Assembly (NCBI RefSeq): GCF_014697545.1
Contig: NZ_JACJSA010000032.1
Span: forward strand, 1 to 51,345
Origin: Oscillatoria sp. FACHB-1407
GTDB taxonomy: Bacteria; Cyanobacteriota; Cyanobacteriia; Elainellales; Elainellaceae
Length of the DNA stretch: 51,345 nt
Direction: 5' to 3'
Shown one piece after another: positions 1 to 8,819 of the stretch (its first letter is position 1; each line of letters opens with the position of its first letter). Both the position numbers and the translations under genes were made by a program. The notes beneath the pieces were generated by a model. The model did not search any database. It was not told the DNA's origin and saw only the letters and a program-made list of their open reading frames with translations.

Positions 1-1
1 C

Positions 2-952
2 GGCGTGGCTCAGTCCATCGAGTGGGGGCAATTCCTTCATAGCAAAAGCTTACCATCTTCTGTCAAAGCTGGGCTCAGGTCAACCCAGTTGAGCAATTAC
101 GGATCACCTTATGCGAGAGATTATCCTGACTGCTTAGCGATTGTAGAGCAAAAAGTTAAACCTGACAGAATAGTTAACAAATACAGCAAATCCGCTCGTG
201 AAAAATGGTGGCTCTATGAGAGAGCACGACCAGAGCTAAATGCAGCAATTACGGGTTTAACACGAATGTTTGTTATTCCTCGTGTTAGCAAGTTTTTTAC
301 CGTCTCAGTTTCTTCTACAAACGTTGTTGCAAGTGAGGCAACAGTAGTAATTGCCTCAGAATCATTTGCAGATTTCGCACTACTTCAATCCTTATTTCAC
401 CAACTGTGGACATTTTCATATCAAAGCAGCCTTGAAACACGAGGTAGATATACACCTTCTGACTGCTTTGAAACTTTTCCCTTCCCCACACCCGATCCCT
501 CAGACCTCAGCACCCAATTCCCAACCCTCAACGCGATTGGCGAAACCTACTACACCCATCGTCAGGCAGTCATGCGTAATCGGCAGGAAGGGCTGACTAA
601 AACCTACAACCGCTTCCATGATCCCAATGAGACAGCAAATGATATTCAGAAATTGCGAGAGTTGCACATTGAGATGGATCGGGAGGTAGCAAACGCCTAC
701 GGCTGGCAAGACCTCGACTTAGGGCACGATTTCCACACCACTAAACAAGGCATCCGCTTCACCATCAGCGAAACGGCAAGACGCGAAGTGCTCGATCGGT
801 TGTTGGAGTTGAATCATCAACGGTATGCCGAGGAGGTTGCCCAGGGTTTGCACGATAAGAAAAAGGCAAAGGGCAAAGGGCAGAAGGCAAAGGGCAAAGC
901 TCAACCGTCTAAAGTAGACTCAGAGAAACCAATGCAAGGTAGCTTATTTTAA
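2..952 (+). CDS. drmMI: DISARM-type adenine methylase, C-terminal part (DrmMI-like), 5' end outside window
   Basis: The reading frame is open from the first bases, so this is the 3' end of a longer gene; the ATG/GTG codons near position 5 are internal. About 316 residues are visible. They resemble the C-terminal target-recognition and tail region of Eco57I/MmeI-like adenine methylases: a segment ending in a CFETFPFP motif (about residues 157-164), then a helical region (KTYNRFHD, HIEMDREV) and a conserved AYGW(Q)DLDL motif. The catalytic NPPY motif would lie upstream and is not visible. The last 35 residues are Lys/Gly-rich and encoded by a 7-bp tandem repeat. The stop overlaps the next ATG (TAATG), so the gene is in the operon leading to drmA-drmB-drmC. 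That context supports DrmMI, the host-marking methylase of class 1 DISARM. A BREX PglX-type or stand-alone type IIG enzyme is the alternative. Confidence 0.7.
   Translation, partial: GVAQSIEWGQFLHSKSLPSSVKAGLRSTQLSNYGSPYARDYPDCLAIVEQKVKPDRIVNKYSKSAREKWWLYERARPELNAAITGLTRMFVIPRVSKFFTVSVSSTNVVASEATVVIASESFADFALLQSLFHQLWTFSYQSSLETRGRYTPSDCFETFPFPTPDPSDLSTQFPTLNAIGETYYTHRQAVMRNRQEGLTKTYNRFHDPNETANDIQKLRELHIEMDREVANAYGWQDLDLGHDFHTTKQGIRFTISETARREVLDRLLELNHQRYAEEVAQGLHDKKKAKGKGQKAKGKAQPSKVDSEKPMQGSLF
865..899 (+). repeat. 7-bp tandem repeat (GGCAAAG)x5 inside the methylase gene
   Basis: Five heptamers in register: GGCAAAG, GGCAAAG, GGCAGAA, GGCAAAG, GGCAAAG. They encode the Lys/Gly-rich C-terminal tail of the methylase. 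This is the format of cyanobacterial STRR repeats. Because 35 bp is not a multiple of 3, changes in copy number would shift the frame and alter the tail. Confidence 0.85.
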
Positions 953-1863
953 TGAGCTACCAATTTCCGATCTTTGAGGTTCCAGTAGATGCTGCCGAAG
1001 CAGAAGAAGCAATGGGCAGTAGGTTCAAATTCTGGTTCAAGCATCCAGAATTTGGGAACTGTCTCTTTAAGCAAACCCGCTCCAATACAGGTGAAGACTG
1101 GACAGAAAAAATCGCGGCTGAACTGGCTCAATTATTAGGATTGCCTCACGCAACCTACGAACTGGCTGTATGGCGAGGACAAAATGGGGTAATCTCACCG
1201 AATTTCTTACTCGAAAATACTGCACTGATTCATGGCAATGATATTCTCGCTGGCTTGGCATCAAACTATCCCAGAGATCAAGGTTATCGCCTGTCCCAAC
1301 ATACAGTCTCCATTGTTTGTGCAGCCCTCAAAAGACCAGGCTTACAACTCCCGCTCGGCTGGGTTTCACCCCCAGGTATTACTGAAGCCATATCTACTTT
1401 TGTAGGCTACTTGCTCCTAGATGCTTGGATTGGCAATGGCGATCGCCATCACGAAAACTGGGGATTTGTAGTGCGCTTACCAGAGGGAATTCCCCATCTT
1501 GCTCCAACCTATGATCATGCGTCTTGCTTGGGACGGGAATTACTGGATGCCAAACGGCAAGAGAAACTACAGCAGCAAACCGTTAAACAGTACACTGAAA
1601 AATCCAGATCCGCTTTTTATCAGCAGCAGGGTGATAGACGACCAATGCTGACGTTTGATGTCTTTGTAGCGATCGCCCGTCAATATCCCCGATCAGCCAA
1701 GATATGGCTCAACCAATTAGCCAAAATCTCACTACAAGAGGTGAAAGACCTCCTTCAGCAAGTCCCAGGCAGTCGAATCTCTCCAGTTGCTCTAGAATTT
1801 GGATACCAAATGCTCGAAATTAATAGAAGCAGGCTATTGCGCTTACAAAAGGACTTAACTTGA
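952..1863 (+). CDS. HipA-like (HipT-like) serine/threonine kinase
   Basis: A 303-aa protein with the kinase core of the HipA family. The catalytic-loop motif GNGDRHHENWG has Asp164 and Asn169 in place of the HipA ..DxHxxN.. loop. PTYDHASCLG with Asp188 corresponds to the metal-binding DFD/DFG-like motif. An N-terminal stretch (CLFKQTR... WTEKIAAELAQLLGL) matches the ATP-site Lys and following helix of HipA. It lacks the roughly 100-residue N1 subdomain of full-length HipA (about 440 aa), so it looks like a HipT-type core. The start ATG overlaps the methylase stop (TAATG), and its stop overlaps the next start (TTGA), so it is translationally coupled inside the DISARM-like operon. HipA kinases phosphorylate proteins such as glutamyl-tRNA synthetase; the substrate here is unknown. 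No HTH antitoxin (HipB) is encoded beside it. Confidence 0.75.
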   Translation: MSYQFPIFEVPVDAAEAEEAMGSRFKFWFKHPEFGNCLFKQTRSNTGEDWTEKIAAELAQLLGLPHATYELAVWRGQNGVISPNFLLENTALIHGNDILAGLASNYPRDQGYRLSQHTVSIVCAALKRPGLQLPLGWVSPPGITEAISTFVGYLLLDAWIGNGDRHHENWGFVVRLPEGIPHLAPTYDHASCLGRELLDAKRQEKLQQQTVKQYTEKSRSAFYQQQGDRRPMLTFDVFVAIARQYPRSAKIWLNQLAKISLQEVKDLLQQVPGSRISPVALEFGYQMLEINRSRLLRLQKDLT

Positions 1864-2618
1864 AAACCCTATTTCTAGCTTGGCAAGACCCTACCTCCCG
1901 AACCTGGTTTCCAGTCGGGAAGCTGACCTATGAAGAAGGTCTGTATCAATTCAGCTATCTTCAGGGAGCAATCGAAGCCAAAGAAAAGGCAAACTTTCAG
2001 CCTCTCTGGTCATTTCCTGAGTTCTACCATACTTATACTTCTGCCGAACTTTTTCCTCTTTTTGCTAACCGCCTTCTACGTCCTTCCCGTCCCGACTACA
2101 AAGATTTTGTACAGTGGCTTAATATTCCCGAACAACAAGACGACCCAATTGCGCTTCTAGCCCGCAGTGGAGGCAGACGTAAGACTGATAGCTTCGAAGT
2201 TTTTCCCTGCCCAGAGCGAGATGAGCAAGGTAATTATCACATCCATTTCTTTGCCCACGGACTGCGACACTTCCCCGACTCTATTCAGCAGTACGTCCAG
2301 TCTCTTCAGCCCGAAGCTCCATTACTCGTAACCCATGACCTTCAAAACCCAGTTGATTCACGTGCCCTAATCCTAAGAACCGAGGATCTACACTTTGTTG
2401 GTTACTGCCCTCGTTACCTCACCCAAGATGTCTTTGAACTCATCTCCCATTTCCCTAAACAAGTTAGCGTAACTGTAGAGCGCGTAAATCCTCCGCCAAC
2501 ACCGCTCCAATTCCGTTTGCTATGTAGTTTGACTGCTACTTGGTCAGAAGATTTTCAGCCCTTTTCCAGTCCCATTTATCAACCGTTAGCAGAAGAAAAT
2601 TTTGAGGCGATCGCCTGA
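1860..2618 (+). CDS. HipA N1-like domain fused to a HIRAN domain
   Basis: A 252-aa protein starting at a TTG that overlaps the kinase stop by 4 bases. The N-terminal half (about 1-120) resembles the HipA N-terminal subdomain (couple_hipA/HipS): VGKLTYEEGLYQFSY near residue 20, LFANRLL near 70, and DDPIALLARSGG near 100, which matches the DPFxLLxxxG motif of HipA. The C-terminal part (about 150-230) carries a HIRAN signature: LLVTHDLQNPVDSRAL followed by VGYCPRYL. HIRAN modules bind DNA ends or are fused to SNF2 helicases. Together with the preceding gene this looks like a HipA split in two, with the N1 half tethered to a DNA-binding module. By analogy with HipBST, the N1 half could be the antidote (HipS-like); that role is inferred. 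A hypothetical protein with only the HIRAN domain is the minimal reading. Confidence 0.65.
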   Translation: MKTLFLAWQDPTSRTWFPVGKLTYEEGLYQFSYLQGAIEAKEKANFQPLWSFPEFYHTYTSAELFPLFANRLLRPSRPDYKDFVQWLNIPEQQDDPIALLARSGGRRKTDSFEVFPCPERDEQGNYHIHFFAHGLRHFPDSIQQYVQSLQPEAPLLVTHDLQNPVDSRALILRTEDLHFVGYCPRYLTQDVFELISHFPKQVSVTVERVNPPPTPLQFRLLCSLTATWSEDFQPFSSPIYQPLAEENFEAIA

Positions 2619-2698
2619 CCTGAATTACAAGTTACAAAAGTGGCGATCGCAAGATTTTGCGGGTTTACTAGAAAAGGAACCCGGGAAACTGCATCGAA

Positions 2699-4789
2699 AT
2701 GCCCTTTGAGATCATTCATAAGCCCACATTCACCAACCAACTCCTCGCCATCCCCAAAGAGCGAGTCATCCAGATATTAGAAAAGATCGAGGTTTTGCGA
2801 GATGATCCGAAACCTCATGGGAGTTTGAAAAAGAAGCTGCACGGCTATAAGGGAGACATTTACCGCCTCCGTTCTGGCGATTTTCGCATTATCTACACCT
2901 ATGGCGACGGTTGGGTTGCACTTCTGGGCGTTGATGCCCGTAAGGATGTCTATAGAGGTGACAAGCTAGTTGCTGAAGAGACGGAGGTTGATGTCACTCC
3001 TTTTTCCAGGCTCGATGATTTGTTGACCCTTGAAAAAGCCCCTTCTCCTCAACCTAAATCCTCTCAGCCCGACAACCTACTCCCTGTCGAGCTAACTGAA
3101 GATCTGCTCGATCGACTCCTCATCCCCAAAGCTTGCTTTCCTACGCTCCTCGCCTGCCGCACCTTTGATGATTTGCTAGATGCGGTCGTGCCCGATGGGG
3201 TACGCGATCGCCTGTTTGACTGCATCACGGCTCCTAACTTCGACCAGGTTCTCAACCAGCCAAACTTTGTCACGGGCAGTTCCGATGAACTCTTGCGCTT
3301 CAAAGAAGGAGATTTACTAGGATTCTTGCTCAAACTCAACTCTGAGCAGGAGAAATTTGTCACCTGGGCAGTCAACGCAACGGGTCCAACGCTTCTCAAA
3401 GGTGGTCCTGGTACAGGCAAAAGTACTATTGCGCTTTACCGCACCCGTGAGATTCTCAAGCAGCTTCAAGCCACTGGGGTAAGCCAGCCTCGAATTCTCT
3501 TTACGACTTACACCAATGCACTCGTTACCTTCTCTGAACAGTTGCTAGGGCAACTTTTGGGCAAGGATGCTCAGTTTGTAGAAGTAAAGACATCAGATAC
3601 TCCGATGTATTCGTTGATCTGCCAATCCACCGGGAAGCCCAAAATTGCGAACGCTAAGGATTTACTCAAGCTGGTTCAAGAAGCAGTCCCCAAGGCGATC
3701 GCTACCCTGGAAGGCAACGTTCTGCAACAGCAAGCCCAACGGCTCATTCTGCAACGACTCCAGCCAGAATATCTGGTTGAGGAACTGAGCGAAGTCATTG
3801 ACGCTAGAGGGATTGAAACGCTGGAAGATTACCAGGCAACTCCTCGCACAGGTCGCAGCATTGCGCTGAACAAAACTCAGCGTCAAGCGATCTGGAATTT
3901 ACGGCAGCATTTCAATCAATTCTTGGCAAGTCAGGGTTTGGAAACCTGGGCACAAATGCGAAACCGTGCCTTAGCTCTGCTGCAATCACTACCTCAGCCC
4001 CCTGTTTATGATGCCGTCATTGTTGACGAAGCACAGGATCTCAGCCCAACTGTCCTACGATTCCTGGTTCAACTTTGCCGAGAACCGAATCGCCTCTTCA
4101 TTACTGCGGATGCAAACCAATCCATTTACGGCAGCAGTTTTCGCTGGAGTGATGTTCACCAATCGCTAAAGTTCGTCGGACGAACAGGTATTCTCAAAAT
4201 CAACCATCGCACTACTCAAGAAATTGGGGAAGCTGCCTACTCTTACCTCCAAGAAGGCACCCTGGACGAAGACGACAATGAACGCCTCTACATCCATACA
4301 GGTCCATCCCCTGCTGTTCGTGCGATCGAGGATCGAGTCACAGAAGGAAACCTTTTAGCTCAGTTTTGCCGCACCGCTGCCCACGAATTTCGACTGGGAC
4401 TGGGAGCGTGTGCCATCCTGGTTCCATCAGAGAGAGCCGGAAGGAATATCACAGGGCAACTGAACCACATGGGAATTGAAGCTCAGTTCATGAACAGCAA
4501 AGACCTAAAGCTCAAGGGTAAAGGCGTAAAAGTACTGCCGCTCAAAGCTGCAAAAGGTTTAGAGTTCCCCATTGTAGCGATCGCTGGTTTTCTAGAGACC
4601 TCTTATCCCGGAATTACCAAAGGGATGACTCCAGAAGCGGCGGCTGAAATCCTCAACCGAGAACGGCGCACCCTTTATGTTGCTATGACCAGAGCGATGC
4701 GTGCTCTTCTAGTGCTGGTTCCTGCTCAAAAACCCTCTTCGCTCCTGCAAACCTTTGATCCCCAACTTTGGAATCTCGGCAATTCATGA
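2699..4789 (+). CDS. RelE-like domain fused to UvrD/Rep-family (SF1) helicase
   Basis: A 696-aa protein. Residues 1-90 form a RelE/ParE-type fold with the YRLRSGDFRIIYTY core and DARKDVYR end typical of RelE family members. After a Pro/Ser-rich linker (about 105-125) comes an SF1 helicase. It has Walker A GGPGTGKS with Lys241, Walker B VDEAQD with Asp443-Glu444, TADANQSIYG (motif III), INHRTT (motif IV), KAAKGLEF (motif V) and YVAMTRAMRALLVL (motif VI). It is separated from the HIRAN gene by 80 bp that hold a GCGATCGC-type site and a weak purine-rich stretch. Its TGA overlaps the drmA ATG (ATGA). Putative relE-uvrD fusions occur in bacteria, but a helicase of this type is not a standard DISARM part. 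No antitoxin ORF is adjacent, so the RelE-like part may be a ribosome- or RNA-binding module rather than a free toxin. Confidence 0.8.
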   Translation: MPFEIIHKPTFTNQLLAIPKERVIQILEKIEVLRDDPKPHGSLKKKLHGYKGDIYRLRSGDFRIIYTYGDGWVALLGVDARKDVYRGDKLVAEETEVDVTPFSRLDDLLTLEKAPSPQPKSSQPDNLLPVELTEDLLDRLLIPKACFPTLLACRTFDDLLDAVVPDGVRDRLFDCITAPNFDQVLNQPNFVTGSSDELLRFKEGDLLGFLLKLNSEQEKFVTWAVNATGPTLLKGGPGTGKSTIALYRTREILKQLQATGVSQPRILFTTYTNALVTFSEQLLGQLLGKDAQFVEVKTSDTPMYSLICQSTGKPKIANAKDLLKLVQEAVPKAIATLEGNVLQQQAQRLILQRLQPEYLVEELSEVIDARGIETLEDYQATPRTGRSIALNKTQRQAIWNLRQHFNQFLASQGLETWAQMRNRALALLQSLPQPPVYDAVIVDEAQDLSPTVLRFLVQLCREPNRLFITADANQSIYGSSFRWSDVHQSLKFVGRTGILKINHRTTQEIGEAAYSYLQEGTLDEDDNERLYIHTGPSPAVRAIEDRVTEGNLLAQFCRTAAHEFRLGLGACAILVPSERAGRNITGQLNHMGIEAQFMNSKDLKLKGKGVKVLPLKAAKGLEFPIVAIAGFLETSYPGITKGMTPEAAAEILNRERRTLYVAMTRAMRALLVLVPAQKPSSLLQTFDPQLWNLGNS

Positions 4790-7700
4790 AGATCATTAAG
4801 CTTCCATCCATTCTCCCTGGTGACTTAGATTTGTTAGCTGTCAATCAGCAGTTGCGCGATCGCACTGCCGAACTAGATTGGAGTTTGGTTGTGTCAGCGT
4901 CTGAGCAGCATCTGGCTGTATTACTGGCAGGTTTAGATCTCTCTGATGATGCAGAGGTACTGGGCGACAGCACCTTATCGGAAACGATCGCCGCAAAAGT
5001 AGTGCAGGTACTTGAGTCATTACCAGCACAGCCTAAAATCTCTCAACCAAAATCAACTGAATCCAAAGTTACCCCTGCTATCTGGCAATCAGATACTTCA
5101 GGGGAAATGTTAGATACTCACCCTCCTTTTATTCAGGGAGAAGCTGAACTGGAGGGAACACAAGATGCAGATGCGACTGATTTCTCTGTTGGAGAAGGAA
5201 GGAAAAACAGAGGTAAATACCCTGGTTCGGCTCTCCCACGCGGGGAGAAGGGGTTGGGGGATGAGAGGGCAATCCTCGAACCACCCTCCTATTACAAAAT
5301 CCGAGCTGAGCTAGAACAAGCAGTCCTCGCTGATCTCTTAGGTCCGGCGGGGGGAGAGTACGAAGAAGTCGATGAAGCACGAGTGAGCGATCGCTACTTA
5401 GTTGGCTTACTCGCCCCGTTACACCGCCGTAACCGCCCCGACCAACCGGATGACCAGCTAGAACAAACCGATGAACTGGCAGCCGCCAAAACCGGAACGG
5501 TTGAAGAAGGGACAGAACAACTGGATGACCTGGCGATTGGTGGGACAGGTACGATCGACGATGGCGCGACTGAAACGACCAACCCAGCGATCGAAACCAT
5601 GTTTCCCTCCTCACTCGGTATGAGTTTTTGCGTGAGCGGGACTGCCAAAACCATTCGCATCAAAGCAGGATGGGGACAATACGAGCGCACGAAGAGTGAA
5701 TACTGGGAAACACCCACAGGCACACCGAAAACGGTTTGGCGCAGGTATCCAGTGGTGGGGCAATCTCCTCCTATTCCCCTTGAAACGGGTGGAATTGATT
5801 CCTGGCGCATTGACCCAGATCGAGACGTGTATGTGCGGGGGCAGGTTCGCCCTTGTGGAGACGACTGGATTATCAGTTTGTTCTTAGTGAACGAACAGCG
5901 GGAACCGGATCGCTCTCCTGACCAGGCATGGCTATTTCAACCTGAATTGAGCGTTGAGTCTGCCGACCCCAATCAACCCGATATTTTCCTTCGCAAAGCT
6001 CAACAGCGATCGCTCGGCAAACTTGACCCCGTGCAGTATGCCGAAGAACAAGCGATGGAAATGCTCTATCGCCATCAAGTAGAATTTGCCGCTGGGCATG
6101 GAACTGGAGTTCACGCCGAATTAGCCCAGGGCAGTACCGACCGGGCAACTCGTCTTCGGACCTGTGTTGTCCCCACCTACGAAGTTCCCAAAACTGATGC
6201 TCCTACCCCTGACGAAATTCCAGGACTGACAGGACTTGTTCTAGATATGAAGGAGTTAGCCGAGTCTACGGCGACTGACTTGATTGGTAAACTCACTCCC
6301 CTGGTCACAGCTTATGCCGACTGGATTACCCACCAAGCGACTCGTATCACTGATTCAATGGCTAAGTTGCAGGGGTATGAAGCGATCGCTAAAGATACCC
6401 TAGCCAACTGCACCCGCGCATTAGAGCGAATTAGAACAGGTTTAGACCTTCTGCAATCTGATCCACAAGCCTTAGAATCATTCCAATTCATGAATCGGGC
6501 AATGTGGCAGCAGCGGGTTCATTCAATCCTTTCCGAACAGAAACGTCGAGGCGAGGAGGTTGAACTAGACACGGTTGATATTTCTAAAAACCGTTCCTGG
6601 CGACCGTTCCAGCTTGCCTTTATTCTGCTGAACCTGCCTAGCATCACTGACCTAAACCATCCCGATCGCAGCCATGAAACCGAGGCGATCGCCGACTTGC
6701 TCTGGTTCCCAACAGGCGGTGGTAAGACGGAAGCCTATCTGGGACTAACCGCTTACACGATCGGACTCAGGCGATTACAGGGAGTCGTCGCCGGACGCTC
6801 TGGAGAATCGGGTGTTGCCGTTCTCATGCGCTACACACTACGACTCTTAACCCTCCAGCAGTTCCAACGAGCAACTGCCTTAATCTGTGCCTGTGAAGCC
6901 ATCCGCCGGGAGAATCCCGTCAAGTGGGGCAAAGAACCGTTCCGCATCGGCTTGTGGGTGGGTCAGAAAACTACACCCAACCGCACGGAGCAAAGCGAGG
7001 AATTCCTCAAACAAAAGCTGGGGCAGTATCAACCGACTAGCAGTGGCTCTCCTCACCAGCTTACGAATTGCCCCTGGTGTGGCTCTAAGATTGACCCTGG
7101 TAAGCAACACATCAAGGTAGAGTCGTTTGCCAAAGGACAGGCACGCACTCTGATTTACTGTGGGGATGCGCTGGGTCGCTGTCTATTTACTCAAAAACAA
7201 TCACCCACTGAAGGTTTACCAATTCTAGTGGTGGATGAAGAGATTTATCGGCGTTTGCCAACGCTCTTGATCGCAACGGTCGATAAGTTCGCTCAGATGC
7301 CCTGGAATGGGGCGGTTCAAATGCTGTTTGGACAGGTTGAAGGCTATTGTCAGCGGCATGGATTTGTATCCCCCGAATTCCAGAAGGATTGTTCCAGTAG
7401 TCACCTTGCCAAATACGGTCAGCCCCTAGCGAAAACTCTTCCCCACAACCCGTTGCGTCCACCCGATTTGATTATCCAGGACGAGCTACACCTGATTAGT
7501 GGACCGCTGGGAACACTGGTCGGTCTATATGAAACGGCTGTTGATAAGCTTTGTTCCTGGATGGTAGACGGTAAAACCGTTCGTCCCAAAGTCATTGCTT
7601 CAACCGCAACCATTCGCCAAGCTCGCGAACAAATTCATCACCTTTTCCTCCGCCAAGTGCAGGTCTTTCCGCCGCAAGGCTTGGATGTCACCGATAATTT

Positions 7701-8811
7701 CTTCTCCCTCCAGCGCGAACCAAGCGAGGAGTATCCTGGACGGCGCTATCTGGGCATTTGTGCCACAGGACGCAGGCTCAAAGCTGCACTGATTCGGGTT
7801 TACACCGCTGTGCTTGCCGCATCTCAGGCACTTTATGAAAAATATGGGGAAGCCGTTGACCCCTGGATGACAACCGTGGGCTACTTCAACTCCATGCGAG
7901 AGTTAGGCGGGACACGACGACTCGTGGATGACGACATCCAATCACGCTTAGGCAAGATGGATCAACGGGGGTTAGCACGGCGATCGCGCATTGAAGTCAA
8001 AGAACTCACCTCCCGTATCGCCTCCACCGATATTCCCATCGTCCTGGATGCCCTGGAAGTCCCCTTTAACCCAAATCGGGACAAGAAAACTGATCCTCGT
8101 AAACCCATCGACGTGTTGCTGGCAACCAACATGATTTCGGTGGGTGTAGACGTGCGGCGATTAGGCGCGATGGTGGTAACAGGTCAACCGAAGACAACAG
8201 CAGAGTACATTCAGGCGACTTCCCGTGTCGGACGAACCTTTCCCGGTATTGTCTTCACTGTCTATAACTGGGCACGACCCAGAGATTTGTCTCACTACGA
8301 GCAGTTTGAACATTATCACGCCACGTTCTATAAACACGTTGAAGCTCTTTCGGTTACACCGTTTGCCCCGCGTGCGATCGATCGCGGTCTAGCCGCACTA
8401 CTTGTTTCATTGGTGCGATTGAAGGGTGTTGAACTCAACAAAAACGACAAGGCTGGACGAATCGATCGCAATCATCCCTACATTCAAGAAGCCGTTGATG
8501 CGATCGTGACTCGTGCTGCTAATGTCAATGGACCTAAAACAGGAGAACTGGTCAAGCAAGCTCTAGAAACGAAATTAGATTACTGGTTAAGCCAAATTTC
8601 CAAGTTAGAAGGTGGAGCGCAGCTTGGATACCAGTCACAGAAAGATGGAGTAACAAAGGGGTTGCTGGAGCACCCTGATGCTTATGGATTGAAAACCTTC
8701 ACCTGTCTCAATTCCCTGCGAAATGTGGAACCAACGATCGGACTCATCCTCGACGATCGCATTCCTGACGACGACTTTCGTTCTCCCCAACCCATGCCCA
8801 GTTCATCGTGA
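4786..8811 (+). CDS. drmA: DISARM helicase DrmA
   Basis: A 1341-aa SF2-type helicase. The start is the ATG that overlaps the preceding stop (ATGA); an upstream in-frame codon at 4768 lies inside the helicase gene and is unlikely. Walker A is FPTGGGKTEAYLG with Lys647. The DEAD-box-like motif II is DELH at 899-902. Cys pairs at 762/765 and 792/799 suggest a zinc ribbon between them. Motifs V/VI are ATNMISVGVDVRRLGAMVV and EYIQATSRVGRTFPG (about 1110-1160). DrmA is the helicase of all DISARM classes and acts with DrmB in blocking phage DNA. The N-terminal 100-300 residues look non-conserved and contain a palindromic repeat insertion and an acidic degenerate duplication (5459-5560). The stop overlaps or abuts drmB, as expected for the conserved drmAB core. 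Confidence 0.9.
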   Translation: MKIIKLPSILPGDLDLLAVNQQLRDRTAELDWSLVVSASEQHLAVLLAGLDLSDDAEVLGDSTLSETIAAKVVQVLESLPAQPKISQPKSTESKVTPAIWQSDTSGEMLDTHPPFIQGEAELEGTQDADATDFSVGEGRKNRGKYPGSALPRGEKGLGDERAILEPPSYYKIRAELEQAVLADLLGPAGGEYEEVDEARVSDRYLVGLLAPLHRRNRPDQPDDQLEQTDELAAAKTGTVEEGTEQLDDLAIGGTGTIDDGATETTNPAIETMFPSSLGMSFCVSGTAKTIRIKAGWGQYERTKSEYWETPTGTPKTVWRRYPVVGQSPPIPLETGGIDSWRIDPDRDVYVRGQVRPCGDDWIISLFLVNEQREPDRSPDQAWLFQPELSVESADPNQPDIFLRKAQQRSLGKLDPVQYAEEQAMEMLYRHQVEFAAGHGTGVHAELAQGSTDRATRLRTCVVPTYEVPKTDAPTPDEIPGLTGLVLDMKELAESTATDLIGKLTPLVTAYADWITHQATRITDSMAKLQGYEAIAKDTLANCTRALERIRTGLDLLQSDPQALESFQFMNRAMWQQRVHSILSEQKRRGEEVELDTVDISKNRSWRPFQLAFILLNLPSITDLNHPDRSHETEAIADLLWFPTGGGKTEAYLGLTAYTIGLRRLQGVVAGRSGESGVAVLMRYTLRLLTLQQFQRATALICACEAIRRENPVKWGKEPFRIGLWVGQKTTPNRTEQSEEFLKQKLGQYQPTSSGSPHQLTNCPWCGSKIDPGKQHIKVESFAKGQARTLIYCGDALGRCLFTQKQSPTEGLPILVVDEEIYRRLPTLLIATVDKFAQMPWNGAVQMLFGQVEGYCQRHGFVSPEFQKDCSSSHLAKYGQPLAKTLPHNPLRPPDLIIQDELHLISGPLGTLVGLYETAVDKLCSWMVDGKTVRPKVIASTATIRQAREQIHHLFLRQVQVFPPQGLDVTDNFFSLQREPSEEYPGRRYLGICATGRRLKAALIRVYTAVLAASQALYEKYGEAVDPWMTTVGYFNSMRELGGTRRLVDDDIQSRLGKMDQRGLARRSRIEVKELTSRIASTDIPIVLDALEVPFNPNRDKKTDPRKPIDVLLATNMISVGVDVRRLGAMVVTGQPKTTAEYIQATSRVGRTFPGIVFTVYNWARPRDLSHYEQFEHYHATFYKHVEALSVTPFAPRAIDRGLAALLVSLVRLKGVELNKNDKAGRIDRNHPYIQEAVDAIVTRAANVNGPKTGELVKQALETKLDYWLSQISKLEGGAQLGYQSQKDGVTKGLLEHPDAYGLKTFTCLNSLRNVEPTIGLILDDRIPDDDFRSPQPMPSSS
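5221..5271 (+). repeat. Palindromic (REP-like) element inserted in frame in drmA
   Basis: The stretch contains CTCTCCC ACGC GGGGAGA, a GC-rich hairpin, followed by AAGGGGTTGGGGGATGAG. This resembles a dispersed intergenic palindrome seen in many cyanobacterial genomes. Here it is translated as a Gly/Arg-rich segment (about residues 146-162 of DrmA) in a poorly conserved linker. Assignment to a repeat family is from recollection of the pattern, not from a search. Confidence 0.5.
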
Positions 8812-8819
8812 GAGGTTTT

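Noticed and set aside
5129-5614. Long minus-strand frame opposite drmA
   Set aside because: It lies antisense to a confident gene and its sequence is Arg/Pro/Ser-rich, typical of a shadow frame.
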